From: Anastrepha obliqua
Taxonomy: Eukaryota; Arthropoda; Insecta; Diptera; Tephritidae
Direction of reading: 5' to 3'
DNA length: 64,000 nucleotides
Assembly: GCF_027943255.1 (NCBI RefSeq)
Contig: NC_072897.1
Span: 46,288,044 to 46,352,043, forward strand
Under the pieces are notes generated by a model. It had not been told where the DNA came from, ran no database searches, and saw only the letters and a list, made by a program, of their open reading frames with translations. This document shows positions 53,030 through 62,849 of the stretch, piece after piece (position 1 is the first letter of the stretch; each line of letters begins with the position of its first letter). The translations under genes were made by a program, and so were the position numbers.

Positions 53030-56000
53030 TCAGATATTCTGCTGATATAAATCTTATATACCTGTATACATAATATATAACACGAGTACGAATTTTCACT
53101 TTCAAAAATGGTCCTCGACCAAAAGGCGTTTTTTAAACTAATTTGAGGTGGCTGAAACCAAAAATGAATTTTATTATTTTTTTTTTTCAAAGAACGGTTT
53201 CTGAGATATAATATATATATTGCATTGTCTGACCAAATGGTGTGCGGTTTGCCTCTTGTGCAAATAAATCTTTTCAAAGCTGCCAAAAACGATGATGTAG
53301 AAAGGTCCTGAGTAAGCTCCAGATGACAAGCCTTCGTGCTGAAGCAGACGAAAACGCATATGTAGCATTTAATGGGTGGCCTGGTGCGAACTTCCGACTT
53401 GTAGTAAAATGGTCCACAATAGTCGATGCCAGTGGTGACAAATTTTCTGTTAGGCTGAACCCTGTCGGCTGGAAGGCTTCCCATGATATGCTCATAGATG
53501 ATTAGTTTCAAACGGAAGCAATGAATGCATTTACTTATAACGCTAGCAACAGTCTTGCGACCGCCAATTGGCCAATATTTCTGCCGAATTGAAGCCAGTA
53601 CGCTCTGCGGTCCAGCGTGTAGATATTTGCGATGAAAGTGGTCAATTATTGCTTTTGTGACCGGATGATGTTTTGGCAACAAAGGTGGATGTTTTGCTTC
53701 AAAGTCCAATAAAGAATTTTGCAGACGTCCTCCAACACGAAGAAGCCCAAACGAGTCAATAAACGGATTTAATGAGCGTAGCTTACTTGACGAATTAAGT
53801 TTCTTGTCAAATCTTAGCGCCTTGAGCTCAGCTGCAAAATGAATTTGTTAAATGTTACGGATTAGCAAATGTGTACCCATTTTAATATTCAGCGGAGTCA
53901 ACGGTTGGCCATCAACGCGATTACAGTGCGGTTGGCAAAAATAGTAAATGTAGGCAAAGATGCGCTGCAACCTTTCAAAGGAGTTGTGGTACTTGCAATC
54001 GAGCGTTATGTCTCGTAGTTGAGAAGCTACTAAGACTTTACGTCGCCGTTCGGGTAAATCAGTTAACAAATCCAGGAGATTAGGCCAATCCGATTGCCTT
54101 CTTGACAAAAATTGTGGACCACTTCTCCAAAGCTCAGAATTTAGTACTTCTTTTGGAGTGCACCCCCTCGAAAGAATGTCTGCCGGATTCAAAGAAGTAG
54201 GCACATGATGCCAAGTCATACCTTTGGTTAGTGTTTGTATCTGGATAACTCTATTTGACACAAAAATGTTAAAATATGGTGGTTGTTCGCGAAGCCATGA
54301 TAGAGTGACCATTGAGTCTGACCAGCAGTGAACGGTGTGAGAATGTGGAAAATCTAATGAAATGGGTGCCACCAATTCCGCAAGCAGCAAGGCTGCCGAC
54401 AGTTCTAATTTAGGAATAGTTAAGCTCTTCAGAGGCGAGATTCTCGACTTTGCCCAAAGTAAGCATGATTTTAAAATACCATCACACTCGGAACGAATGT
54501 ATACACATGCACCAAAGCCCGCAAAGCTTGCATCGCAAAATGCGTGAATCTCCCAACTAGAATTAGGCGTCAATACAAAGCGAGGAAATTTAAAGCTGCT
54601 TACTAGACCAAGCTGTACACAAATGTCGTTCCAGGTAGTTTGCAACAACTGAGGCAAGCTTTCGTCCCACTGCAGTTTTTCCTTCCAAAGGATTTGCAGG
54701 AAAATTTTTGCTTTCGTAATGACTGACGAAACCAAGCCAAGCGGATCATAAACTTTAGCAATATATAAAAGTATCGTGCGTTTTGTCGTGCGTGCGTTAT
54801 TAACAATAGGCGAAAATGAGAATAAGAAGTTATCAGTTTTAAGGTCCCAGATGAGGCCAAGAGTCTTTGCAACATCAATTCCATCTGAGTCAAGAATACC
54901 CTGTAGCACGCCATCCTCGTTTGAGAACCACTTACGAATGTTGAATCCTCCACGCTGAAGTAAACCTTTAACCTGAGGTCTGATCTCAACCACTTCTTCT
55001 ATAGTATCTCCGCCTGAAATGAGATCGTCAACATAAAAGTCTCTCCTCACGATTTTTGCACCTATTGGAAATGACCCTTCTTCATCGTACGAAAGTTGAT
55101 GCATAGCTCGTATTGCAAGAAAGGCGGCAGATTTTGTTCCGTATGTTACAGTGTCTAACTTGTATACCTTTACCTCATCGAGTGGGTTCTCGCGCCATAA
55201 AATACATTGCAGATATTCGTCTGGAGATGTCATACGTACGCATCGGTACATTTTGCATATATCTCCGCACAGAGCGAATTTACGAAAACGAAATTGTAAG
55301 AGAGTTTTGAACAGCTTTGCTTGAATAGTTGGACCCGCTAGCAAAAGGTCATTTAACGAGTAGCCTGTTGTTGTTTTTGCGGAGCAATCGAATACGACGC
55401 GAAGTTTTGTCGTTGTACTGTCAAACTTTTGCACGCAATGGTGCGGTAGAAAAAATGTTTTTGTTGTTGCCCCAGGTGTTGCCAGTGACATGTGGTTCAG
55501 CGATATGTACTCACTCATTAAATGAATAGGTATATTGAGTCCTTAAGTTATGATTATTTTCAAATTTTCGCTCTAAGCTCTTAAATCTGCGAAGAGCACG
55601 ATTGTATGAGTCGCCAAGATCGCTAAAGCCTGTTTTTGTTGGCAAACGCACTGAATACTCTCCCGAAGTAAGTCGAGAGAAATATTTCTTGAAATGCTGC
55701 TCGCACCAGTCATCTTCTTTAGATAAAGGGGCAGCAGAGTCGAAGCAATTCTCTACTTCCCAGAATCGTTTTACGATATCGTTCAATGAGTTATTATGTT
55801 GATGTTCAAATACGTTTTTGCTGCAGGCAGCGAGTGAGGATGATTGTTTGTTGGTATATGAAACACCACCAGCGACAACCGAGCCTAGTCGAGTTTTTTG
55901 CAGTAATGGCAAATAACTAGCAATGTGTATTTGGCCAACGTACATCAAATCAAAACAAACCCGCGCCGATAAGCAAGTCAATGCGCTGGGGTTTAAAGAA

Positions 56001-56500
56001 TAATGGATCTGCTAGATTAATGTTTGACGGTATTATCCATTCCGAAGAAAGGCTGAAGTTAGGTCGATAATCTGTAATACTGGGTGTGACCACAGCAGTG
56101 AACGAAGTGTTGTAGCCTTTATCTTGCGACTGTGCGAAAACGTCAATCTCTTTGTCGGCAACAAAGTTTGATTCGCCGATACCGGAAATCAAAATTGCAG
56201 ATTGTTTGAATGGAAGTTGCAGCATATTTGCCAAGCGCGCGGTTACAAAATTTATTTGAGAGCCCGAGTCGAGAATAGCACGACATGGAACGAAGTCACC
56301 TGAACGATTTTTGACTGAAAGTAAGCTGTAGCAAGCAACACATTACTATTGGCGCCCGATTTTGGGGCTTGAGCGACTGTACTTGAAGTTAACGATGAAA
56401 TAAGTGTTTGCTGTGAAGGGGCTGTAGCTTCAATTGTTGGTAGGTTTGAAGACGGGGATATAGACAAGGTAAGCGGATTCATATGGAGAAGGGAATTGTG
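53030..56500 (-). pseudogene. BEL/Pao pol of the second element, broken
   Basis: Protease pieces (A-I-L-D-S-G-S-Q-like at about 56270, L-I-G-A-G-L at 55960) span 56482-55950. RT and RNase H occupy the long open piece 55518-53848 (556 codons): L-S-Y-D-E-E-G...F-Y-V-D-D-L-I-S-G-G-D at about 55030, F-C-D-A-S-F-A-G-F-G at about 54540, and C-W-S-D-S-M-V-T-L-S-W-L. Integrase is at 53709-53026: Y-L-H-A-G-P-Q-S, K-C-I-H-C, G-I-D-Y-C-G-P-F and W-S-D-N-A. The core breaks after the second Asp. At least four frameshifts or stops are present. Confidence 0.85.
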
Positions 56501-56542
56501 TTTGCCTGGGCAATGACGATAATGTCCAGACTTACACCGTTG

Positions 56543-57510
56543 TTAACTATGGTCCCTGCGTAGGCAATTTAAGCAAAGTTGCAATCGCTTAGCTTCTTTG
56601 TAGCGCAAATTCGGCGACAAATTTAAAAATTTTAAACAGCTATTTATGTAATGTTCTTTCGAATCGCAAAATATGCAAAAGCTAGAGCTACTTAAGGATG
56701 CTACCAAAGCGTTTCTAATACCTTTATTTTCATTCGAATGTTTGCCAATCTGATTGCTAAGTGTTTGCGTAGCACTTTCCAAATTTTCCATAATTCGGCA
56801 CCGCTTCTCCAGAAATGAGGCCATTGAATTCAAAGTTGGCAATGTCTGCGTGGGCAAGTCCTCCTCCCACTTCCCCTGCGTCTTCTGATCGAACTTTCTA
56901 GTAACAAGATGTATAACCAAACCATCCGATATTTGTTCTGGTGTTGCCATGGTGTTAAGTGCACGAAGATGGGAACTAAAATTGTCGCACAATTCGCGCA
57001 AACTATTGGCTGAACCTTTATCAACACTCTTCAATTGGATAATCGCCCTAATGTGAGCCTGAAAAATAAGTGATTTGTTATCAAATCGATTTTTTAATAA
57101 GGCAATAACTTTGTCATAATTCTCCTCAACCGGTTCTAGTGAGCAAATTGTTTCCAAAGCGGCTCCTTGTAGACTAGCGCGTAAATGTTACACGTCCAAA
57201 AATTCTGCTCGGCCTACTTCATCTAGTTCGCGTGGAACGACTTCTTCGAGAATAGAATGCACGTGGTCAAAGTGGTCGTGAATGCTTTCGACGTACTCCA
57301 TGTGGACAGAAAGTTCAGCTTCATCAAGTTCACCAAGACGATGCGATGACAATGTTTTGTTTAACGCAATTAATTGGTGCTTAATCGACGCACTTTTCCT
57401 TTTATTAAACGAAATTGAATCGGAGCTGTTGATCGTTACATCGGATGATGTGTTGTCGATACCCTTTTTCGATTTGCTGCCTTTGGGCATTTTGGCAATA
57501 CAATTAAATG
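56543..57510 (-). pseudogene. BEL/Pao gag of the second element, broken
   Basis: The N-terminal piece (57520-57188) has a plausible start M-P-K-G-S-K-S-K-K-G at about 57490 and a stop at 57188. The second piece (57157-56543) reads F-D-N-K-S-L-I-F-Q-A-H-I-R-A-I, then C-I-F-C-D-S-K-E-H-Y-I-N-S-C and C-L-N-C-L-R-R-D-H-S, the zinc knuckles. Confidence 0.8.
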
Positions 57511-57731
57511 TGTGCAGCAAGATAGATGCGAAAAAATAGAAGTAGCTGTATTATCAGCAGATACCTCCGTTATGCGGTTATGTACTGACGAACGAATTTC
57601 ATTTATTTACAGTTTCAATAACTGCACTCAAATTTTTGCTTGCACGCAAATGAGCAAAAATTTTGTTTAGTTAAAACTCGAATAGTTATAACGCGAAAAG
57701 ACTTCTAACCCGATCACGCCGGGGTCACCAA

Positions 57732-58085
57732 TGTTTCGAGGAGGAGCTGTTTTGCACCACCTATGTATGCAATTAATTTCAAATAAAAACTAAGCGCTAA
57801 ATGATTTACTTTATTGTTTCATGATCGCGGTAGAAGTGAGTTTTTAAGTTGTCACAATATAAATTTATGCTACACTTATGTATGTTGGTACATACTCGTA
57901 TATATGTACATATATAAGAAGGAAATACGAAGAATTTTAGTTTATTGAGAGAATTACAGTTGTAGTTATGATCACGCCATTTAGTGAAATATCGAAAATA
58001 CCAATTAGTGCTGCTGCGAACACTTATAGTGGTAAATTTTTGTCTCTTTGTTAAAGTGATTGATGGCTCTGAAAAGGGCCTTTGT
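57732..58085 (-). repeat. Probable 5' LTR of the second BEL/Pao
   Basis: The start TGTTTCGAGGAGGAGC is directly beside the primer-binding site. The outer end is not defined, because no second LTR is available for comparison. It contains a run of ATATGTACATATAT near 57900. Confidence 0.5.
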
Positions 58086-58365
58086 TTTGTAATATTATTA
58101 AAAAAAATAATAGTCAGCCCTATCATAGAATCCGTCGTAGAAAACCTACGAATACGAATGTCTACTACAAATACGAAAAAATTGTAATCGTGGGTTCCAT
58201 GTGAACACGAAAAAAGTGCTGCCAAACTCAAATGCAAATTTTAATATTTCGACAACACCGTACCTCAATGTAAACAAGAAAATTTGACAAATAATCTTTA
58301 AGTTTTTCGTCAAGTTAGCTGAGTTTTCATATTAAAATATATTCGTTGACATGTGCGGTGGTGTT

Positions 58366-59085
58366 AATGGAGGAAGAGAGAAGTAAAAGAGTCTCAAAAT
58401 TGAGCGAAAAATATTCAGAGATGCCAGCTATCCTCTCGATATGGACGAACCATTTTTGTTAAAGAACAAGTTCACTTAAATTCGGTTTAAAATAGGCTAA
58501 ACAAAAAGGACCGGTTAAATAAAGCTGCATTTACATACGTTTTAAGTTTCATTGAAGACAGCGCAAGCTCAGCAAGGTCGTCGTCCATAACTCCAGTTCT
58601 CCGTTTTACAGTTTCTTGCCGTGGGAGGTTATCAGCACGGAGTTGGCAAAGATTGTGTAATGTGCCAATCGGCCAGTCGACATTTATCTATATGCGAAAG
58701 GAGGAATTGGCGTCACTACAAACACGATTGTGTCCTCAGTGGATAAATCTCGACATGAGTGACAATGAAAAGCAGCAAAGTAAAATGGAGTTCTATCAAA
58801 AATATAGATTTCCTGGCATCATTTTGTGTGTGGATGGGGCACACATAAAAATTATTTCCCCACTAAAGAAAAATCCCTCTACTACAATCGGAAGGGCTAC
58901 TACAGTATCAATGCCGTGTTTGTAAGTATTGCGAATAAGTTGTACTATAAATTTCTAATTAATTTACATTCAGATCTGTGACAATAAAATGCGAATCCAC
59001 TACGTGAACACCCAATATCCCGAGAGCAATTACGATTCTCATATATGGAATGTGAGCAATGCGAGATCCTTCCAATTTATCCACA
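58366..59085 (+). pseudogene. Harbinger transposase (HARBI1-like), broken
   Basis: It starts near 58366 (M-E-E-E-R-S-K-R). Decayed pieces read F-R-D-A-S-Y-P-L-D-M, F-L-A-V-G-G-Y-Q-H-G-V-G-K-D and S-D-N-E-K-Q-Q-S-K. An intact stretch Y-Q-K-Y-R-F-P-G-I-I-L-C-V-D-G-A-H-I-K-I carries the first catalytic Asp (about 58838). A one-base shift near 58873 moves the frame to Y-Y-N-R-K-G-Y-Y-S-I-N-A-V-F. A 52-bp intron (58922-58973, GTAAGT...CAG) follows, then exon 2: C-D-N-K-M-R-I-H-Y-V-N-T, N-Y-D-S-H-I-W-N-V-S-N-A-R (second Asp). The rest, including the acidic third residue, is deleted. Confidence 0.85.
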
Positions 59086-59152
59086 CCTGAAATAAAAATA
59101 TAATATGTTGTGCAAACGGATAATGTACTTATATACAGCCCTTTGTTACCTT

Positions 59153-59326
59153 TTTCCAGCTTGATACATCTTAGGTTGGTGACCCCATACAGTTAAGCTG
59201 CTTCGCAACATTTTGCCAAAACTCAGCTTCCTTTAAGCATTTCGGGCGCCCCTGAGCAATCCCAGGCTTCTCCTTTATTAGTTCCAACAAAGTGGCATAC
59301 TGCTGCCATGTTGTTATAACTTAACA
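59153..59326 (-). pseudogene. Harbinger Myb/SANT-like partner protein, fragment
   Basis: The minus strand reads T-T-W-Q-Q-Y-A-T-L-L-E-L-I-K-E-K-P, then A-E-F-W-Q-N-V-A-K-Q-L-N, G-S-P-T, a stop in place of Lys, and D-V-S-S-W-K-K-V. The spacing of the aromatic residues matches the Myb/SANT-like domain that helps Harbinger transposase enter the nucleus and bind its ends. Possible splice signals (CAG at 59330, GTAACA at 59152) bracket it. It is convergent with the transposase. Confidence 0.7.
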
Positions 59327-59638
59327 CCTGTGAAAATCAAATAAAAGTGCATATACTTAAAAAAATTATTTTTGATTGTAATTTCGTTAATATAGGACTT
59401 ACATTTTACAGCTTTTTTATTTGTTTCCTTTTGAATTCATTTCTTATTACTCGTTCTAATTTTTGCCCGTTAGTCTTTCGTTGTAGTAGAAAAATTGTAC
59501 GAAAGTGTAAGATTTGACCTCACGAGTGTATTCAGTGTACGAATTTCGAATGTACATTCGGGGCTATTCGAATTGTATGATTACAATTTCTTAGTTTCTA
59601 CGAAAAACATTCTACGACGGATTTTATGATAGGGCTGA

Positions 59639-59857
59639 ATAATTGGCGCGTACACTTCTATTAGGTGTTTGTCCGAGTTCCTCATCATATTTTTGGTGTT
59701 GTTGTTCTACAAATGGAGGCACCTACAGTGTTATGCCGACTCCAAACGGCAAATGGTTTTTTATGAGTAGCTTTTTCATCATTTTGCTGTTTCATGCAAA
59801 TTAGAACCTACGCACCCCCGAATGGTAGTCACGCACCAACCCATTCAGCTACGACAT
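59639..59857 (-). repeat. tRNA-derived SINE (copy F), shortened
   Basis: Left 3' block ATAATTGGCGCGTACAC, right tRNA-like head CGTAGCTGAATGGGTTGG (minus strand). The centre and B-box region are shorter and more diverged than in B-D. Its tail is cut by the Harbinger element. Confidence 0.82.
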
Positions 59858-59869
59858 CTTGCCTTAATA

Positions 59870-60250
59870 AAAGGTTTTCCAATAACAGGTGTTATTTTGA
59901 ATAGCCCAAGATCATCGAGAGGTGACTAACGATTTTTATGGCCGGAATTGGATGGTATTGATCTGAACAACGTTTATTTTCAACAAAACAACCACAAAAC
60001 GTGCCACACAAGCAACGAATCTATTGATCTTTCCGTTTCGGACTTTTTTCTTTGGGACCACGTGAAAGAGAAGGTCTACGCCAACAGCCCAGGGTCGATT
60101 CAAGACCTCAAAGATGGAATTCGTGAGGCTATGGAGGACATAGAGTAGCCACTTTGCAATTCGGTTATGGAAAATTTCATGAAAAGGATATTGACCTGTA
60201 AGCGTGGTTATGGTGGTCATTTGCCTGATGTTATTTTCCACTATTAACGG
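59870..60250 (+). mobile_element. Tc1/mariner-type non-autonomous element, copy 3, right end lost
   Basis: The left end AAAGGTTTTCCAATAACAGG is beside TA (59868-59869). The + strand frame 59948-60148 reads V-Y-F-Q-Q-N then a gap, H-T-S-N-E-S-I-D-L, a deletion, then F-F-L-W-D-H-V-K-E-K-V-Y-A-N-S and I-Q-D-L-K-D-G-I-R. Sequence to about 60243 matches the interior of copy 2. The right terminus is replaced by the LINE tail that starts at 60255. Confidence 0.85.
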
Positions 60251-60252
60251 CA

Positions 60253-60930
60253 TCTCCTTCTTCTTAATTGGTGCGATAACCGCTTTTGCGATTTTGGCCG
60301 AGTTTAACAAAGCGCGCCAGTCGTTTCTTTCTCGTGCTAACCAGCGTCAATTGGATACACCAAGTGAAGCCAAGTCCTTCTCCACCTGATCTTTCCAACG
60401 CAGAGGAGGCCTTCCACTTCCTCTACTACCACCAGCTGGTACCGCATCGAATACTTTCAAAGCCGGAGCGTTTGTATCCATTCGGACGACATGACCCAAC
60501 CAACGTAGCCGCTGGATCTTTATTCGCTGCGCTATTTCTATGTCGTCGTAAAGCTCATACAGCTCATCGTTCCATCCTTTGCGATATTCGCCGTTGCCAA
60601 CGTGCAAAGGTCCAAAAATCTTACGCAGAATCTTTCTCTCGAACACTCCAAGCGTCGCTTCATCGGATGTTGTCATCGTCCAAGCTTCTGCACCATATGT
60701 TAGGACGGGCATTATGAGAGTCTTGTAGGGTGGTAGTTTTGTTCTTCGAGAGAGGACTTTACTGCTCAGTTGCCTACTTAGTCCAAAGTAGCACTTGTTG
60801 GCAAGAGAGATTCTACATTGGATTTCAAGTCTGACATTGTTATTGGTGTTAATGCTGGTTCCTAAATAAACGAAGTCTTTTACAACCTCGAAATTATAAC
60901 TGTCAACAGACCCATTCGGTATTTTCAATT
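60253..60930 (-). pseudogene. GAA-tailed LINE, 5'-truncated 3' end (best-preserved copy)
   Basis: A 193-codon open frame (60928-60347) reads F-E-V-V-K-D-F-V-Y-L-G-T-S-I-N-T-N, R-R-T-K-L-P-P-Y-K-T-L-I-M-P-V-L, Y-G-A-E-A-W-T-M-T-T-S-D, W-L-G-H-V-V-R-M-D-T-N-A-P and W-K-D-Q-V-E-K-D-L-A-S-L-G-V-S-N. A short tail R-E-R-N-D-W follows. It starts after the RT active site. The 3' terminus is CGCACCAATTAAGAAGAAG at 60274-60255. It inserted into, or replaced, the end of MITE copy 3. Confidence 0.85.
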
Positions 60931-60934
60931 AGTT

Positions 60935-61305
60935 CTGTATAAAATGTTCGTATGTTAAAGAAAATTCTTGCCAAAAAAATAACTTTTCCACGTTACTGTC
61001 GCAATGATTATTAGAAGCTCATTCTATGCGTTTTCTTAAAATTATTTGTAATGACCAAGCCATCAAATTGCAAATCCTCGAATTCCGGCCACAGTTCTGG
61101 TCGTGAATTTATAGTTTACCGCATTAAACATGTAAAAATAATCAAATATAATTATTAACACAATAGATTTAATTAATTTAAAATATATAAGTTTATATAA
61201 GAGGCGGTTGGGTTATTTTCAATATCAAATAAAGCCTAGCCAGTTCGCTTCGTAAAACGCCGAAACAATTCTCTAGCACATCTTGATTGAGACGATATGC
61301 CAATA
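60935..61305. other. AT-rich sequence, nothing recognised
   Basis: No coding or repeat signal seen. Confidence 0.45.
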
Positions 61306-61307
61306 TA

Positions 61308-62847
61308 CAGTCACTCACACCTTATTTGATGCATACATGATCTTTTTGTAAAGTATTCAATATTTCATAATATTATCGTATATCTTGCGAAAATGGAAAA
61401 GCAGAGTATGCAGATATCTTATTTATTTTGCTATATTTTATTTCTCTCATAAAATACAAAATCGTGTTCCCTCATTCCTATATTATTTAAAAAAAGACAC
61501 AGAGAATTCACGCCGCAGCTTAAATGACACAGTTAAAAAGTATAAATATTAATCAAATTTTTAACATTTCAAGGTACATATGTTATATAGTGCTTTGTTG
61601 GGTACGCTTTATTAACAATTACAGCTTGACGTTCACCTAACACGGAGTAACCCAATTTTTTGGTGTATTCTTTGTTATGGATGCCATATTTTTTTATATA
61701 CTACATATATGTCTTCAAAATCAACCACAAATTTTCGACAACGTCCAAATCTGGTGATTGTGCAGGAGTTTTAATAATGTGGGGACATTGATACTAGGTA
61801 TAATATTAACCTTGTTTGTATTATTTGTGAATTGTGCTTAGGTTATCTTGACAAAAGTGAAAGTCATCTTCAATTTGTAATTTTCTAGCGCTTTGAACCC
61901 AATTTTCTTGAGAACCTTTAAATAAACATATTTGTTCATTGTTTCTTCGATAAAGGTCAAATTTCCAACCCATATGTACAATCCTAAACCATAACGTGGC
62001 CACCACCGTGTTTTATAGTACAACAGCTTGCATATTTTTGGGTTTGAGCTCCGTATTGGCTCGTGCTATAAATAAGGTCTGGTCCGAATAAGCTTATTTT
62101 TACCTCGTCTGTAAAAAGTACGGTCCTCAAAAATGCTGGGGCTCTATCTCAATCTCTTCTTACAATTCTTTGCATTTACGAAAGGTTTATTACGGGCTAA
62201 TCTGCCATTTAAATTTGAACAGTTTCTGGATGGAAAGTCTTACCTAAATCCTTTTTGACCATTTCAGTTAACTTTGGAGCGCTTGTTCCTGGATTTTTCT
62301 TCACATGGCGCACTAACCACTGACACCCTTTCTCTGTGAAAGTTTTATTTGCCTCATGATTTTGATGCATACAACTTTCAATAATGTGCTGCACTTAAAT
62401 ATACAATATCAACTATATTACGGTACGGCATTAATTTGAAATGCTTCAAAACTAACTCACGCTTTTCTATCGAAGTACGCGCCCCTAATTAATTCTAGTT
62501 GGCAAGCCGCATTATTTGCACTTAACTCCTGCGTTAATTTTGAATTAAGTCGTTAACCCCAATTAACTCTACCATCTGTCTGGGCTATAGGAATACAATT
62601 TCGTTTGTTAAAACTTGCGCCGGGTTTTAACTGTAACATTTAAGCAGCGGCGAGAATTATCTGTATGTTTTTGGTTTTTTTGCATTGCAATAAAATGAAT
62701 GGACACTTTTTTTGTATTATATTTCATGTTGAAATAACGCAAAATAAATAAGATGTATGCATACTCCGTTTTTCAACTTTCTCAATATGAAATAAATAAC
62801 TATTTACAAAAAAATCGTGTCTGCATCAAATAAGGTGTGAGTGACTG
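61308..62847 (-). mobile_element. Complete Tc1 element, 1540 bp
   Basis: Ends CAGTCACTCACACCTTATTT and the exact inverted copy are flanked by TA (61306-61307, 62848-62849). CAGT ends, TA duplication and length are typical of Tc1. The transposase is on the minus strand. The right TA is also the boundary of the next element. Confidence 0.93.
61560..62400 (-). pseudogene. Tc1 transposase, broken
   Basis: The N-terminal piece (62394-62209) reads F-T-E-K-G-C-Q-W-L-V-R-H-V-K-K-N-P-G-T-S-A. The catalytic part reads T-D-E-V-K-I-S-L-F-G (first Asp, about 62100), K-H-G-G-G-H-V-M-V (about 62010), F-C-Q-D-N (second Asp, about 61860) and D-L-D-V-V-E-N-L-W (acidic third residue, about 61740). The C-terminus extends to about 61560. 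All three acidic positions are identifiable, but several frameshifts separate them. Confidence 0.83.
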
Positions 62848-62849
62848 TA

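Larger units (their letters stand above)
53030..58085 (-). mobile_element. Second BEL/Pao retrotransposon, decayed and 3'-truncated
   Basis: gag (57520-56500) and pol (56500-53030) are on the minus strand, in the same order as the intact element but only distantly similar. A primer-binding-like TGGTGACCCCGGCGTGATCG lies at 57730-57711, next to a TGTTTCGAGG LTR start at 57732. The integrase end and the 3' LTR are missing on the left. Confidence 0.82.
58114..59638 (+). mobile_element. PIF/Harbinger element, 1525 bp, with two genes
   Basis: Inverted ends TCAGCCCTATCATAGAATCC and TCAGCCCTATCATAAAATCC are matched for about 27 bp (to CGTCGTAGAA). They enclose a + strand transposase remnant and a minus-strand Myb-like remnant, the two-gene plan of this superfamily. 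The right end abuts the tail of SINE copy F. A clear 3-bp target duplication is not visible. Confidence 0.87.

Noticed and set aside
53174..53368. Separate small genes within 53174-57157
   Set aside because: They are alternative-frame readings of the decayed BEL/Pao pol and gag.
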